Origin: Polyangiaceae bacterium
Lineage (GTDB): Bacteria; Myxococcota_A; Polyangia; Polyangiales; Polyangiaceae
Reading direction: 5' to 3'
Length of the DNA stretch: 64,000 nucleotides
NCBI GenBank assembly: GCA_020849655.1
Contig: JADLFU010000211.1
Span: 1-64,000, forward strand
The position numbers were made by a program, and so were the translations under genes. Shown here in pieces: positions 23,362 to 33,105 of the stretch. The notes under the pieces were generated by a model. The model saw only the letters and a program-made list of their open reading frames with translations. It was not told where the DNA came from and ran no database searches. How positions within the stretch are numbered: position 1 is the stretch's first letter; each line of letters begins with the position of its first letter.

Positions 23362-25626
23362 CAGCCAGGCCCACCCTCGGGGTGCGCTGCCCGACGCGCC
23401 GTCGCCCGGCACCGCGCACGCGCAGCCGCCGCCGTCGTCCGCCGCGTCGGGGGTGGCCGCGTTGCCTGGCGCGGCCCCGGACGCGCCCGAAGCGCCCGCC
23501 GATGAGGTGGTGCCCGCCGATCCGCGCCCCGCACCACCGGCGGCGCCGCCCGCCCCCGATGACTGTGAAGCGCCGCCCGCCCCCGATGACTGTGAAGCGC
23601 CGCCCGCCCCCGCCACGGAGGCGCCCCCGGCCCCGGCCGCGCCCGCCGCGCCGCCAGCGCCCGGCAGAGGGGGATCAGGCAGCCCCGGCACCGCGAGATC
23701 GAGGCACGGCGGCGCCTTCGCGCCGAGGGCCGGCGGGTACGCGCGGCTGACCGAGCCGTCATGCGCGGGGTCGGCGAGCAAGGCGTCGAGCTCCACGAGC
23801 GCGCACGTGGAGGTCGTCGGCGCGGCGGCGAACTTGCTCAGTGATCCGTCGTGACACTCGGCGGGGCTGTCGTCCGTCACCTGCGCGGTGAAGGTCTTGC
23901 CGCCCTCCACGACCGTGAGCGAGCCCTTGACGTCGACGCCGAGCGGGAACACCGCGGCGCGCAGGTAGTCACACAGCCCCGCCTGCATCCACCGCGGGGT
24001 GTGCGACGCGTCGAACGACGCGGGCCCGACGCCCACCGGATCATCGCCGACGGGCAGGACGAGCTTGTGCTCCGTCAGGGCGGCCGCCGCCACGTTGAAG
24101 GAGTGCAGGTACAGGCCGCTCGTGTAGAAGTGGTCGATGGGCGTCCCGCTCAGGCCCGCGCCAGCGGCCTTCTTCAGCCTCGTCGCGTACTCGGCCTCGA
24201 TGGGGCCCTTCTGCTGATCGTAGGCGTCGACGAGCGTCAACAGGAACGACTTGGCCTCGTCGACCACGTACTGCTTGATGCCCTCCTTGATGGGATCCAC
24301 GACCGGCGCGAACGCTGCCTTCACGATGTCGGAGACCTTGATGTTCAGGCCGAGCGAGTTGAGGGTGTTCTGGGTCGAGATGAGCCAGTCGGGCGCGACG
24401 GCCTGCACCACGCTCTCGTAGTCGATGGTGGTGATCTGCGACGCCCAGCTCGTCATCGGGAGGAACGCCTGGTCGATGTCGGCCTTGGTCACGCCCAGGC
24501 CCTGGCTCTGCGGGGTGAGCGGCGTGTTGAGTTTGTTCGACAGCTGCTCGATGGTCGACAGCTCGGCGGGCAGGAGGCCGCGCAGATCCGCGCCGAGCTT
24601 GTCGCTCACCTTGTCGAACACGGGTGGCAACATCTGGCTCTGCGCGTCGAACCTCGGCGCCAGGAGGCCCGCGTAGACGAAGTACTTGGCATACAGCGAG
24701 GCGCAGCTGGCGGAGCAGGCGGTCGTGTCGTCCTTGGTGCCGAGCTTGCCGTCGGGCCCGGCCTTGACCTGCAGCTGGGCGCCCTCGGGCGTCGACGGGC
24801 TCTGCATCGCCTTCACCGCTCCCTGCAGCTGGCCGCGGAGCGCCTCACGCTGCGCCTCGACGCGCGAGACATAGTACGGCGCGAGGGCGAGGTGGTCGGC
24901 GGCCGCGAGCCCCGACTTCTGCAGCACGGTGACGAACGAGGCCCCGGGGTTGCCGGCCGCGGCGGCGTCGAACTTCTGCTTGCTGTGGTGCGCCATCATG
25001 GCCCAGAGCGGGCTCGTCTCGTCCATGTACGTGCGCAGGACGAAGCCCTTCGGGATGGCGTGCAGCAGCTGGCCAGAGGCGAAGTCGGTGGGGCGCGCGG
25101 CGTAGGCGGAGGCCTGGATCATCTCCTCGGCGAGGATGTGCCGCACGACGTTGGTGAAGCTCTGCTGGCGCGCGGAGGTGATCGGCGTGAGCGTGAAGGT
25201 CTCGCCGGACATGTAGTTGACGTAGTGGTGGGCGACCGCGTCCGTCGCCCCGTGGAGGAAGCAGCCCATCGCGTACGCCCGCTCCTCCGGGATGAGCGCC
25301 GCGTCGTACAGCAGCTGACACTGCTCGTACGGGCGGACGCCGATGGCGTGCGACGGATCGGTCATGCCGGGGAACACCATGTTGTCCGGGCCGATGGCGC
25401 CCGCGCGGAAGGCCGCCGGCTGGTTCAGCACCGCGTCGACATCCTCTTGCTTCCAGGTGACGACGTGCCCGCTCACCTTCAGCTGGACGCCCCCGCCGCC
25501 GTCGATGAGCGCCTCACGGACGTCGTTGGCGAGCACGATGTGCAGGCGCGTCGAGAAGGCGCGGGCGCTCCCCGGCGTGACCAGCGCGAGCGCGGCGGCG
25601 AACAGTGCGGCGGACTTTCGGGTCAT
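21955..25626 (-). CDS. Composite frame: phospholipase C-like protein with MYXO-CTERM-like tail, merged with a lipoprotein
   Basis: As sequenced this is one 1223-residue frame, but it appears to join two genes. The first part has a signal peptide (about 1-23, SARA-F) and resembles zinc-dependent phospholipase C-like proteins (FSTRLHIVLANDVREAL, YAMGCFLHGATDAVAHHYVN with clustered His/Asp). A Gly-Ala-Ser linker follows. A sorting-type tail ends it: GGGCACAVPG, a hydrophobic stretch (WAWLLLAGALW) and SRWRRR near 23323. A stop is expected there but absent. The frame passes directly into a lipoprotein signal. It starts inside the end of the lipin-like gene on the same strand. Confidence 0.7.
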   Translation of the reverse strand: MTRKSAALFAAALALVTPGSARAFSTRLHIVLANDVREALIDGGGGVQLKVSGHVVTWKQEDVDAVLNQPAAFRAGAIGPDNMVFPGMTDPSHAIGVRPYEQCQLLYDAALIPEERAYAMGCFLHGATDAVAHHYVNYMSGETFTLTPITSARQQSFTNVVRHILAEEMIQASAYAARPTDFASGQLLHAIPKGFVLRTYMDETSPLWAMMAHHSKQKFDAAAAGNPGASFVTVLQKSGLAAADHLALAPYYVSRVEAQREALRGQLQGAVKAMQSPSTPEGAQLQVKAGPDGKLGTKDDTTACSASCASLYAKYFVYAGLLAPRFDAQSQMLPPVFDKVSDKLGADLRGLLPAELSTIEQLSNKLNTPLTPQSQGLGVTKADIDQAFLPMTSWASQITTIDYESVVQAVAPDWLISTQNTLNSLGLNIKVSDIVKAAFAPVVDPIKEGIKQYVVDEAKSFLLTLVDAYDQQKGPIEAEYATRLKKAAGAGLSGTPIDHFYTSGLYLHSFNVAAAALTEHKLVLPVGDDPVGVGPASFDASHTPRWMQAGLCDYLRAAVFPLGVDVKGSLTVVEGGKTFTAQVTDDSPAECHDGSLSKFAAAPTTSTCALVELDALLADPAHDGSVSRAYPPALGAKAPPCLDLAVPGLPDPPLPGAGGAAGAAGAGGASVAGAGGASQSSGAGGASQSSGAGGAAGGAGRGSAGTTSSAGASGASGAAPGNAATPDAADDGGGCACAVPGDGASGSAPRGWAWLLLAGALWSRWRRRAAASACAAATLSLGCGGGDASEDPAPPGGAAGAGPGGAAGSAAGGVAGAAGSPAGAGGSGTAGASGLGGAAGGAGASGASSGGGGGAGGASGASGASGGGAGGAGGGGASGAGGKAGQGGSTGSKAAQLLKDLGQSTWHGAAPRQKGAGTVTRAFQLEFDADSLQWAEIMNPWGPSRARELRVFSVASDGETLTTTVMSPAGWPVSPNNGKKQEFTVKILPGAPRTLELQAAGGQKETYTEGALAAPTDGLTATVNVFSSGEVSDAFCTSGVGGFDYPLLFDFARGKTSKDKLGTDTVAGAKLRTWKEPQGSNSFSVTNVDGFQLNGGTDLSDQFNFFVWYQGTIKHPGGPLKIREADDSVEDGVWAFVGDKVGSANTNDLFLEVHGFPWADKTSDEPSRAISAGDVPIEVFVVRCAKPIEPVDVQVDLGGGWKLLGDAQTKPKLGPTLFPPALF
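23543..23612 (-). repeat. 27-bp direct repeat in Gly-rich linker
   Basis: Two perfect 27-bp copies (23543-23569 and 23570-23596) and a partial third encode GGASQSSGA units in the linker of the phospholipase-like protein. The repeat length is a multiple of three, so copy number can vary without breaking the frame. Confidence 0.8.
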
Positions 25627-26887
25627 CGGGGCGAGCCTCGGGTAAGGGACAGAGCGCGGGCAAGGCGGCGAATTCCGGCAACAGTGTCGAGTAGGTCTCG
25701 ATGCGGCGCGCGCCGCTGACGGTGTCGTCGAACTGGAACATGATGCGCTGGTTCTTCGGCGAGATCTTGGCGTTCTCGTACCCCGCCGCGTCGGTCGCGG
25801 TGTTGCCGAAGGCCCACGCCGGCACGAGGCCGTGGGCGGCGATCCACGCGAGCTCGTCCGTCTTGAACGTCGTCGCCGCGCCGCCGAGCGCCCCCGTCAG
25901 CCCCTGCGTGGTGTGCACGATCCCCTGCGGGAACCCCTGGGCCGTGATGAACTCTCGGGTGCGCGCGACGAGGTACTCCGGGCGCGCCGTCAGGTACATC
26001 GGGCGGTAGCCGCGCTTCGCGAGCGCCGAGAGCGCCTTCGCGGCGTCCGGGTGCGCGGGGGAGATCGCGCCCGTCAACAGCGACTTGTACTCCTCGGTCT
26101 CGGTGAGGGTCAGCGTCCCGTCGACGTCGGAGACGAACATCGGCTGGCCCTTCGGGACGATCTCGAGGAACACGTCGGTCGAGCTGAGATCTCCCTTCAC
26201 GACGAGGTGCACGCGGTGCCGCCCGAGGCCGAGGGTCTTGCCAGCGGGGATCTGGAAGAACACGCGCCCGCCGGAGTCGTCGACGTGCTCCGCGGCGGGG
26301 TGCGAATTCTCCTTCGTGGTGACGGCGGTGCCGAGCTTCTCCCAGGCGCCCTGGCAGTCACGGAGCAGGTACAGATCGACGTCCTCGCCCTTCAGATCCT
26401 TGTCGACGGGCGCGCCGTACGCGAACTTCGCGATGACCCACTGCGCGTCGCCGGGGTTGAGGAAGAGATCACGGCCTCGGTGCGAGGCGCCGAACACCGC
26501 GATCCCGTTCGACAGCAGATCGTTCCAGCTCGACTTCGGCCCCGGGTCGGGCGGCGCGGCGTCGCACGGGGGCGGCAGCGCGCAGTCCTTCGGCGGCCCT
26601 CCGCCCGCGCCGCCCGTCGTCGCGCCCGCGCTCCCGCCGCTCGTGCCCGCGCCACCGCCGCTCGCGCCCGCGCCACCGCCGCTCGTGCCCGCGCCACCGC
26701 CGCTCGTGCCCGCGCCACCGCCGCTCGTCGCGCCGGCCTGGCTCGCGCCTGCGCCGCCCGCCTGCGCCTTGCCCGCGGCGCCGCCCTCGCCCTCCTCGGC
26801 GTCGACGGGCGCGTCGACCGCGGTGGAGGAGGCGCCGCACGCCACGAGGAGGGAGAGGGAGCAGAGCGCAGAGAAGAGCAGCCGCAT
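25514..26887 (-). CDS. Lipin/Ned1/Smp2-type (LNS2) phosphatase lipoprotein
   Basis: The ATG at 26887 begins a lipoprotein signal (MRLLFSALCSLSLLVAC, lipobox LVAC, Cys17), then a repeated GGGAGTS linker. The C-terminal half has HAD-phosphatase features of the LNS2 family: FVSDVDGTLTLTE with the DxDxT catalytic motif, GYRPMYLTARPEYL, and a K plus FGNTATDAAGY region. LNS2 proteins include phosphatidate phosphatases. The outer location here suggests action on external or periplasmic lipid phosphates. The frame runs 113 bases into the next gene, so its natural end may be earlier. Confidence 0.8.
   Translation of the reverse strand: MRLLFSALCSLSLLVACGASSTAVDAPVDAEEGEGGAAGKAQAGGAGASQAGATSGGGAGTSGGGAGTSGGGAGASGGGAGTSGGSAGATTGGAGGGPPKDCALPPPCDAAPPDPGPKSSWNDLLSNGIAVFGASHRGRDLFLNPGDAQWVIAKFAYGAPVDKDLKGEDVDLYLLRDCQGAWEKLGTAVTTKENSHPAAEHVDDSGGRVFFQIPAGKTLGLGRHRVHLVVKGDLSSTDVFLEIVPKGQPMFVSDVDGTLTLTETEEYKSLLTGAISPAHPDAAKALSALAKRGYRPMYLTARPEYLVARTREFITAQGFPQGIVHTTQGLTGALGGAATTFKTDELAWIAAHGLVPAWAFGNTATDAAGYENAKISPKNQRIMFQFDDTVSGARRIETYSTLLPEFAALPALCPLPEARPDDPKVRRTVRRRARAGHAGERPRLLDAPAHRARQRRP
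26634..26728 (-). repeat. 21-bp tandem repeat encoding GGGAGTS
   Basis: Four nearly identical 21-bp units (26634-26654, 26655-26675, 26676-26696, 26697-26717) plus a degenerate fifth encode the flexible linker after the lipid-anchor cysteine. Only the second unit differs in its middle (Ala for Thr). Such repeats readily change copy number and would alter the reach of the domain from the membrane. Confidence 0.85.
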
Positions 26888-26946
26888 CCGCCCGAGTGTG
26901 GAGGAGATCCGGCGCGGCGGGAAGCGCCCGCCGCGCGCGCGCGCCG

Positions 26947-27306
26947 TCAGAAGCTCGCGCCGTCCACCTGCTTCACGGGGAGCGTCGAGAGATCGACGCC
27001 GTCGAGGCAGCGCACGTTGACGGCGACCGAGGGCTTGCCGTCGGGGCCGTCGCCGCGACCGAAGGACTGCACGCCGCAGGTGCGACAGAACAGGTGCGCG
27101 ATCTTCTTCTTGTTGAACCGGTACTCGGTGAGGTGGTCGGCGCCGGCGTCGAGCGTGAACGCGTCCGCGGGGACGAACGTGAGCAGCCAGCCGCGGCGGC
27201 GGCAGAGCGAGCAGTTGCACTGCATCACGCCGGAGAGGTCGAGGTTCACCGTGAAGCGCACGGCGCCGCAGTGGCAGCTCCCAGAGTAGGGCTTGGGGTC
27301 GGACAT
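26947..27306 (-). CDS. GFA-family zinc protein (Gfa/CENP-V type)
   Basis: This 119-residue protein has the GFA pattern: SGSCHCGAVRF, then MQCNCSLCRRRG, FNKKKIAHLFCRTCGVQSFG and VNVRCLDGVDL. The paired cysteines bind structural and catalytic zinc. The founding member was described as acting on S-(hydroxymethyl)glutathione, but most bacterial members have no proven substrate. It is divergent from the acyl-CoA dehydrogenase gene across 80 bases. Confidence 0.9.
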   Translation of the reverse strand: MSDPKPYSGSCHCGAVRFTVNLDLSGVMQCNCSLCRRRGWLLTFVPADAFTLDAGADHLTEYRFNKKKIAHLFCRTCGVQSFGRGDGPDGKPSVAVNVRCLDGVDLSTLPVKQVDGASF

Positions 27307-27386
27307 GGGCGCGCATGCTGCGGGAAGGCGGCGCGAAGATCGACGCCAATCTTTCCTCGCGCCGCTGTGTGTGTAGCCTCCCGCCC

Positions 27387-28532
<1,146 letters not shown>

Positions 28533-28585
28533 CCGCGCGCCCTTGCTTCTGCCGGCGAGGAAGGGCAAGAGCGAGCGCCCCGAAG

Positions 28586-29395
28586 ATGACCACCGTCCAC
28601 GTCGGCCTCCCCTCGCTCCGCGGGAGCCTCGCGCGCTACGCCGAGCGGTTCGATCTGCTCGAGGTGCGGCCCGTCGACACGCCCCTGCCGAAGCCCGCGA
28701 AGACGCGCGCGTGGCGCAAGGAGGTGCCGCCGGCGTTCGTGTTCAGCGTCGTCCTGCCGTCGATCGTCTCCTCGCTGCGCCAGACGCCGGAGGCCGACGC
28801 CGCGCTCGCGACGACGCTCGAGCACGCGGCCGCGCTCGAGGCGCGGTGCCTCGTGCTCGTCACCCAGCCGGACGTCACGCCGACGGCGCTGAACAAGCGG
28901 CGGCTCGCGGCGCTCGTGGAGCGCCTGCCGCGCGACGTCGTCACCGTCGCGTGGGAGCCGCGCGGGCTCTGGTCGACCGAGGAGACGGGCGCGCTCGGCC
29001 GCGAGCTCGACCTCGCGATCGTGTCGGACGTCACGCGCGACGCTCCCGCGCGCGGGCCCGTCCTGTACACGCGGCTGCGCGGGATCGGCGCCGGCGCGCG
29101 CTCGTCCGCGGCGGGCCTCGAGCGCGCGCGGCTGGCGTTCTCGGGGCGGCGCGGCGTGTACGCGGTCGTGGAGTGCGACGGCGCCGCGCGCGTGGCGAAG
29201 GCGCTCCGGGAGCCGCTCGCTCCCGCCGCGCGCGTGGCGGCCGGCTCGGTCGTGCGTCCCGCCGCGCGCCTGTCGGCCGAGGACGAAGAGCAGGGACCGC
29301 GAAGCGGACCGCCGCGGCGTCGACCTCGGACGCGGCGGCGCACGCGGCGGAGGCGGCCCTCGCGTCCGGATCCACGGCGGTCGAGGCGGCGCTGA
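28586..29395 (+). CDS. DUF72 family protein
   Basis: This 269-residue protein resembles DUF72/YecE proteins, a TIM-barrel-like family of unknown function. The matching region is VHVGLPSLRGSLARYAERFDLLEV, then RKEVPPAFVFSVVLP and VTVAWEPRGLWSTEE. The last 40 residues (after AEDEEQ) are an Arg/Pro run that probably is not part of the original protein, so the natural stop may have been lost near 29290. The next gene overlaps this tail in another frame. Confidence 0.75.
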   Translation: MTTVHVGLPSLRGSLARYAERFDLLEVRPVDTPLPKPAKTRAWRKEVPPAFVFSVVLPSIVSSLRQTPEADAALATTLEHAAALEARCLVLVTQPDVTPTALNKRRLAALVERLPRDVVTVAWEPRGLWSTEETGALGRELDLAIVSDVTRDAPARGPVLYTRLRGIGAGARSSAAGLERARLAFSGRRGVYAVVECDGAARVAKALREPLAPAARVAAGSVVRPAARLSAEDEEQGPRSGPPRRRPRTRRRTRRRRPSRPDPRRSRRR

Positions 29396-30279
29396 CGGGC
29401 TGGCTCGCGCTCGGCGGCGCGACCTCGTGGGCGCTCTTCGCGCCGGTCACGGTCGCGGTCGGCGGGGGCGGCGAGGGAGCGGCCTTCGTCGATGGCCGGG
29501 CGCGGCAGCCGGGCAAGGGGCTGGTCCGCCCGCTGCGGTACGCCTCCGACCCGGACGTCCCGACGATCGCGCGGGTGTCGGTGCCGGCGACGGGCGCGGT
29601 CCTCGCCGCGGCGGCCGCGCTCTTCGGCGCTCGATCCAGCCAGGTCACCGCGGCCGGCCTGAAGGCCGCGAAGCGCGCGGGGGCGACGGCGCGGGCGAGG
29701 ATGCTCTCGCACCTCGCGACGGCGCCGCAGCGCGCGCTCACGGAGCCCGAGTTCGCCGACGCGCTGCTCTCGGCGGCGCCGCGCATCCGGGGCGCGATGA
29801 TCGGCGGCGAGGACCTCTCGGAGGTGCTGGTCGAGGTGTGCCACACGCCCACCCGAGCGACGATCGCGGGCCGCGCGGTCGCGTCCCCGCCGTGGTCCGA
29901 TCCGATGGCGACGCGCGGGCGCACGGACGCGGTCGTCGCCGTCGACCGGCAGGGCTCGGTCGCGGCCGTCGTGATCGACGCGGCGCTCGCGACGTTCTCG
30001 CTGTTCGACGGCGAGCTCGAGCTGCCGCTCGCGGCGGCCGGCGTGCGCAAGGGGGTGCCCCGCGTGCGGCCGGCGGCGGCGCTCCCGTCCCCCGCGTCCG
30101 TCGCGCTGGTGACCGACGCCGACGGCTCCACGCACGCGATCGCGGGGCTCGACGCGCCCGTCGGCGAGCGCCTGCTGACGGCGCTCCTCCCCGGCCCGGC
30201 GGCGGCCCGCGCCGTCCTCGGGGGCGTCGTGTCCGGCACGCGGTCCGCGTACGCGCGCGCCTCGGACGCCCCCGCGTAG
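29296..30279 (+). CDS. Weakly gamma-glutamyltransferase-like protein, start unresolved
   Basis: Protein-like sequence begins at about 29299 (AKRTAAASTSDAAAHAAEAA) and ends at 30279, about 327 residues. The N-terminal pattern (HAAEAALASGSTAVEAALTG, then VAVGGGGEGAAFVDG) recalls the start of gamma-glutamyltransferases, but no catalytic Thr motif is convincing. No ATG, GTG or TTG sits in this frame near the start; the nearest GTG is far upstream inside an Arg-rich stretch. A start-codon mutation, rare start or frameshift with the DUF72 gene would explain this. Confidence 0.5.
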   Translation, partial: TAKRTAAASTSDAAAHAAEAALASGSTAVEAALTGWLALGGATSWALFAPVTVAVGGGGEGAAFVDGRARQPGKGLVRPLRYASDPDVPTIARVSVPATGAVLAAAAALFGARSSQVTAAGLKAAKRAGATARARMLSHLATAPQRALTEPEFADALLSAAPRIRGAMIGGEDLSEVLVEVCHTPTRATIAGRAVASPPWSDPMATRGRTDAVVAVDRQGSVAAVVIDAALATFSLFDGELELPLAAAGVRKGVPRVRPAAALPSPASVALVTDADGSTHAIAGLDAPVGERLLTALLPGPAAARAVLGGVVSGTRSAYARASDAPA

Positions 30280-30298
30280 GGCGCGCGACGCAACGCCT

Positions 30299-30330
30299 TG
30301 AAACACGCGTTTCAGCTGGCTGAAACACGC
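30299..30330 (+). promoter_or_regulatory. Upstream activator sites for the sulfur operon
   Basis: TGAAACACGCGTTTCA (30299-30314) is an inverted repeat TGAAAC-N4-GTTTCA. A second TGAAACACGC half-site begins at 30321, 22 bp on, about two helical turns. The sites lie about 80-105 bp before the sigma54 promoter, the usual place for activator hexamers. A perfect copy of the same architecture lies inside the activator gene (33497-33512). I infer that the sigma54 activator 33106-34434 binds here. Confidence 0.65.
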
Positions 30331-30391
30331 CAGCCGCGGCGGCGCGCGGCGCCCGCGGCAGATCGCGGCGCCCCTGGGCGCGCGCGGGCGC

Positions 30392-30405
30392 GGCACGAGG
30401 CTTGC
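30392..30405 (+). promoter_or_regulatory. Sigma54 (-24/-12) promoter of the sulfur operon
   Basis: GGCACGAGGCTTGC matches the sigma54 consensus, with the essential GG (30392-30393) and GC (30404-30405) exactly 12 bp apart. Transcription would begin about 12 bases on, near 30417, only about two bases before the ATG at 30419, which implies an almost leaderless mRNA. The sigma54 activator encoded at the end of the operon supports the call. Confidence 0.75.
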
Positions 30406-30418
30406 TCCAGGCGCCGCC

Positions 30419-31267
30419 ATGCTCCTCGTCGCGGCTCTCCTCTCGGCTGGCATCGGGGCCACGCTCGGCCTGCTCGGGGGCGGCGGCTCGGTGCTCACGC
30501 TCCCGATGCTGGTCTACGTGCTCGGCGTCGCGCCGAAGGACGCGATCGCGGCCTCGCTGCTGGTCGTGGGCCTCACGAGCGCGGCGGCGGCGGCGGGGCA
30601 CGCGCGGGCCGGGCGGGTCGACGCGCGGCTGGGGCTCTCGTTCGCCGCGGCGGCGATGCTCGGCGCGTACCTGTGGGGCCGAGCGGCGCGGCTCGTGCCG
30701 CCCGGCCTGCTGCTCGCGGGGTTCGGCGCGGTGACCCTCGCGGCCTCGGTCGCCATGCTCCGCGGTCCGCGCGCGTCGGCGAGGACGCGACCTCGCTCGG
30801 CCCCGACGCTCGCCGCGATCGCGCTCGCGGTCGGCGGGGTGTCCGGCCTGGTCGGCGCCGGCGGCGGGTTCGTGGTCGTGCCGGCGCTCACGCTGCTCGC
30901 CGGCCTGCCGCTGCCGCGCGCCATCGGGACCTCGCTGCTGGTCATCGCGCTGCAGTCGCTCTCGGGCTTCGCGGGGCACGCGGCGGACGCCCACCTCGAC
31001 GTCGCGCTGCTCGCCGTCGTCTCGTCGGCGTCGATCGCGGGGAGCGCGGCGGGCGTGGCGCTGTCGCGCCGGGTGCGCGCCCTCGACCTGCGCACAGCCT
31101 TCGGCTGGCTCGTGCTGGTGACCGGCGCGGCGATGCTCCTCGCGCAGCTCCCCGCGGCGGTCACGCGCGCGCTCCACCTGCCGTCCCTCGCCGCCGGCGC
31201 GGCGCTCGTCGCGCTCGCCTGGGCGGTCACGCGGCTGCGCGCGTCGACCTCGCCGCCCGCTCGCTGA
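30419..31267 (+). CDS. TauE/SafE sulfite-exporter family membrane protein
   Basis: This 282-residue membrane protein has the two-fold repeated motif of the family ([20 protein letters not shown] near the start, and [20 protein letters not shown] near residue 145) and about eight hydrophobic segments. TauE/SafE proteins move sulfite, sulfoacetate or related organosulfur anions across the inner membrane. It is first in the sigma54-controlled run with two YeeE/YedE halves, a persulfide-dioxygenase-type hydrolase and the regulator, pointing to export or transport of sulfur oxyanions. Confidence 0.88.
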   Translation: MLLVAALLSAGIGATLGLLGGGGSVLTLPMLVYVLGVAPKDAIAASLLVVGLTSAAAAAGHARAGRVDARLGLSFAAAAMLGAYLWGRAARLVPPGLLLAGFGAVTLAASVAMLRGPRASARTRPRSAPTLAAIALAVGGVSGLVGAGGGFVVVPALTLLAGLPLPRAIGTSLLVIALQSLSGFAGHAADAHLDVALLAVVSSASIAGSAAGVALSRRVRALDLRTAFGWLVLVTGAAMLLAQLPAAVTRALHLPSLAAGAALVALAWAVTRLRASTSPPAR

Positions 31268-31305
31268 TCCGATCCCCCACAGCCCATAGAGACATCTCCA
31301 CCTCC

Positions 31306-31740
31306 ATGCACATCTCCTCCTCGTTCACTCCGCTGTCCGCGCTCGCGGGCGGCGCCCTCATCGGTCTGTCTGCGTCGATCCTGTGGTGGACGCACGGCCG
31401 CGTCGCCGGCGTGAGCGGCCTGCTCGGCGGGCTCGTCGACCGAGACGGCGCGGACCGCGACGAGCGCCCGTGGTTCTTGCTGGGCCTGGTCGCCGCGGGC
31501 GCGCTCTTGCTGGTGGCGCGCCCGTCCGCCTTCCCCTCCGCGCACGCGCCGCTCGCCGTCACCGCGGTCGCCGGGCTGCTCGTCGGCGTCGGCACGCGGC
31601 TCGGCAGCGGCTGCACGAGCGGCCACGGCGTCTGCGGCCTGAGCAGGCTGTCGCCGCGCTCTCTCGCGTCGACGCTGACGTTCCTCGCCACGGGCGCCGC
31701 CACGGTGCTCGCCGTCCGCCTGCTCGGGGGCGGCTCGTGA
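31306..31740 (+). CDS. YeeE/YedE sulfur transport protein, first half
   Basis: This 144-residue protein has about four membrane segments and the conserved motif [19 protein letters not shown], whose cysteine is essential for passage of thiosulfate-type sulfur in the YeeE/TsuA family. It represents one half of the family's fold; the coupled next gene supplies the other. GTGA overlap with that gene indicates stoichiometric synthesis. The ATG at 31306 is 38 bases after the TauE stop. Confidence 0.88.
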   Translation: MHISSSFTPLSALAGGALIGLSASILWWTHGRVAGVSGLLGGLVDRDGADRDERPWFLLGLVAAGALLLVARPSAFPSAHAPLAVTAVAGLLVGVGTRLGSGCTSGHGVCGLSRLSPRSLASTLTFLATGAATVLAVRLLGGGS

Positions 31741-32195
31741 AGGCGCGGGCGGCCGCGCTCTCGGCCGGCGCGCTGTTCGGGGTGGGGCTCGGCGTCTCGG
31801 GGATGACCCTGCCCGCGAAGGTGCGCGGCTTCCTCGACGTCGGCGGCGACTGGGACCCGAGCCTCGCCTTCGTGATGCTCGGCGCCATCGGCGTCCACCT
31901 CGCCCTCTTGCGCGCGACGCGCGCGCGACGCGCGCCGGTGTTTCACCCGGTGTTTCACCCGCCGACGACCGCGCGGATCGACGCGCCCCTGCTCGCGGGC
32001 GCGGCCGTGTTCGGCGTCGGCTGGGGCCTCGGCGGCGTCTGCCCCGGGCCCGCGATCGTCCACCTCGGCGCCGGCGGCGCCTCGGCGTGGACGTTCGTGC
32101 TCGCGATGGTCGCGGGCATGGCCCTCCACGGCGCGGCGAGGCGCGCCCTCGCGCCGCGCCCTCCGCTCCGCGCCGAGCAGGCCGACACGCCATGA
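31737..32195 (+). CDS. YeeE/YedE sulfur transport protein, second half
   Basis: This 152-residue protein starts with GTG overlapping the previous stop. It has the complementary YeeE motifs [21 protein letters not shown] and [17 protein letters not shown], including a conserved cysteine. Together with 31306-31740 it should form a complete split transporter, as in the two-gene versions common in proteobacteria. Its middle contains a duplicated VFHP from two GTGTTTCACCCG copies. The stop overlaps the next start (ATGA). Confidence 0.88.
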   Translation: MKARAAALSAGALFGVGLGVSGMTLPAKVRGFLDVGGDWDPSLAFVMLGAIGVHLALLRATRARRAPVFHPVFHPPTTARIDAPLLAGAAVFGVGWGLGGVCPGPAIVHLGAGGASAWTFVLAMVAGMALHGAARRALAPRPPLRAEQADTP

Positions 32196-33100
32196 CGACC
32201 ATCCTGCCCATCTTCGACCCGGTGACCTCCACCCTCACCTACGTCGTCTTCGATCCCGAGACGCGCGACGCCGTCGTCATCGATCCGGTGCTCGACTTCG
32301 ATCCGGTCGGATCGTTCACGGACACCCTGCGCCTCGCGGAGCTGGAGGGGTTCCTCCGCGCGCGCGAGCTGCGCGTCCGCTACGTGTTCGAGACGCACGC
32401 GCACGCCGACCACCTCTCGGGCGCGCAGCGCCTGAAGCGGCGCTTCGGGGCGAAGATCGCCATCGGCGCGCGCATCACCGAGGTGCAGCAGGAGTTCCAG
32501 CGGCTGCTCGATCTGCCGCCCTCCTTCCGCGCCGACGGCGGGCAGTTCGACCACCTCCTGTGCGACGGCGAGCGCGTCCTCGCGGGGTCGATCGCGGTCG
32601 ACGTGATCGCGACCCCGGGGCACACCCCCGCGTGCGTCTCGCTCCTCATCGGCGACGCGGTGTTCACCGGCGACGCCGTGTTCCTCGAGGACCAGGGCAC
32701 GGGCCGGTGCGACTTCCCGCGGGGCAGCGCCGACGAGCTCTACACGTCGGTGCACGAGCGCCTCTACGGGCTCCCCGACGAGACGCGCGTGTTCGTCGGC
32801 CACGACTACCAGCCGAACGGGCGCGAGCAGCGGTTCGAGACGACCATCGGCCGCCTGAAGCGGGAGAACGTGCAGCTCCGTGCGGGAACCTCGCGAGACG
32901 AGTTCGTGAGGCTCCGCGAGGCGCGCGACGCGACGCTCGCGGCGCCGCGGCTGCTCTACCAGAGCGTGCAGGTCAACCTCGACGCGGGGCGCCTGCCGCC
33001 GGCCGACGCGCACGGCGTCCGGCGGCTGCGGGTGCCGGTGAACCTCTCCCGACCGACCGACGACGACGGGACGCCGCTGGACGTGAAACATGTTACGTAG
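32192..33100 (+). CDS. Metallo-beta-lactamase-fold hydrolase, persulfide-dioxygenase type
   Basis: This 302-residue protein carries the HAHADH metal site (about 69-74), [38 protein letters not shown] and a final [11 protein letters not shown]. The latter part is characteristic of ETHE1/Blh-like persulfide dioxygenases, which oxidise glutathione persulfide to sulfite. Sulfite would be a natural substrate for the TauE exporter in the same operon. No rhodanese domain is fused. It starts at ATG overlapping the YeeE stop. Confidence 0.88.
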   Translation: MTTILPIFDPVTSTLTYVVFDPETRDAVVIDPVLDFDPVGSFTDTLRLAELEGFLRARELRVRYVFETHAHADHLSGAQRLKRRFGAKIAIGARITEVQQEFQRLLDLPPSFRADGGQFDHLLCDGERVLAGSIAVDVIATPGHTPACVSLLIGDAVFTGDAVFLEDQGTGRCDFPRGSADELYTSVHERLYGLPDETRVFVGHDYQPNGREQRFETTIGRLKRENVQLRAGTSRDEFVRLREARDATLAAPRLLYQSVQVNLDAGRLPPADAHGVRRLRVPVNLSRPTDDDGTPLDVKHVT

Positions 33101-33105
33101 CGCCG

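Noticed and set aside
26634-26728. CRISPR-like array
   Set aside because: Units are directly adjacent 21-bp tandem repeats coding for GGGAGTS with no spacers.
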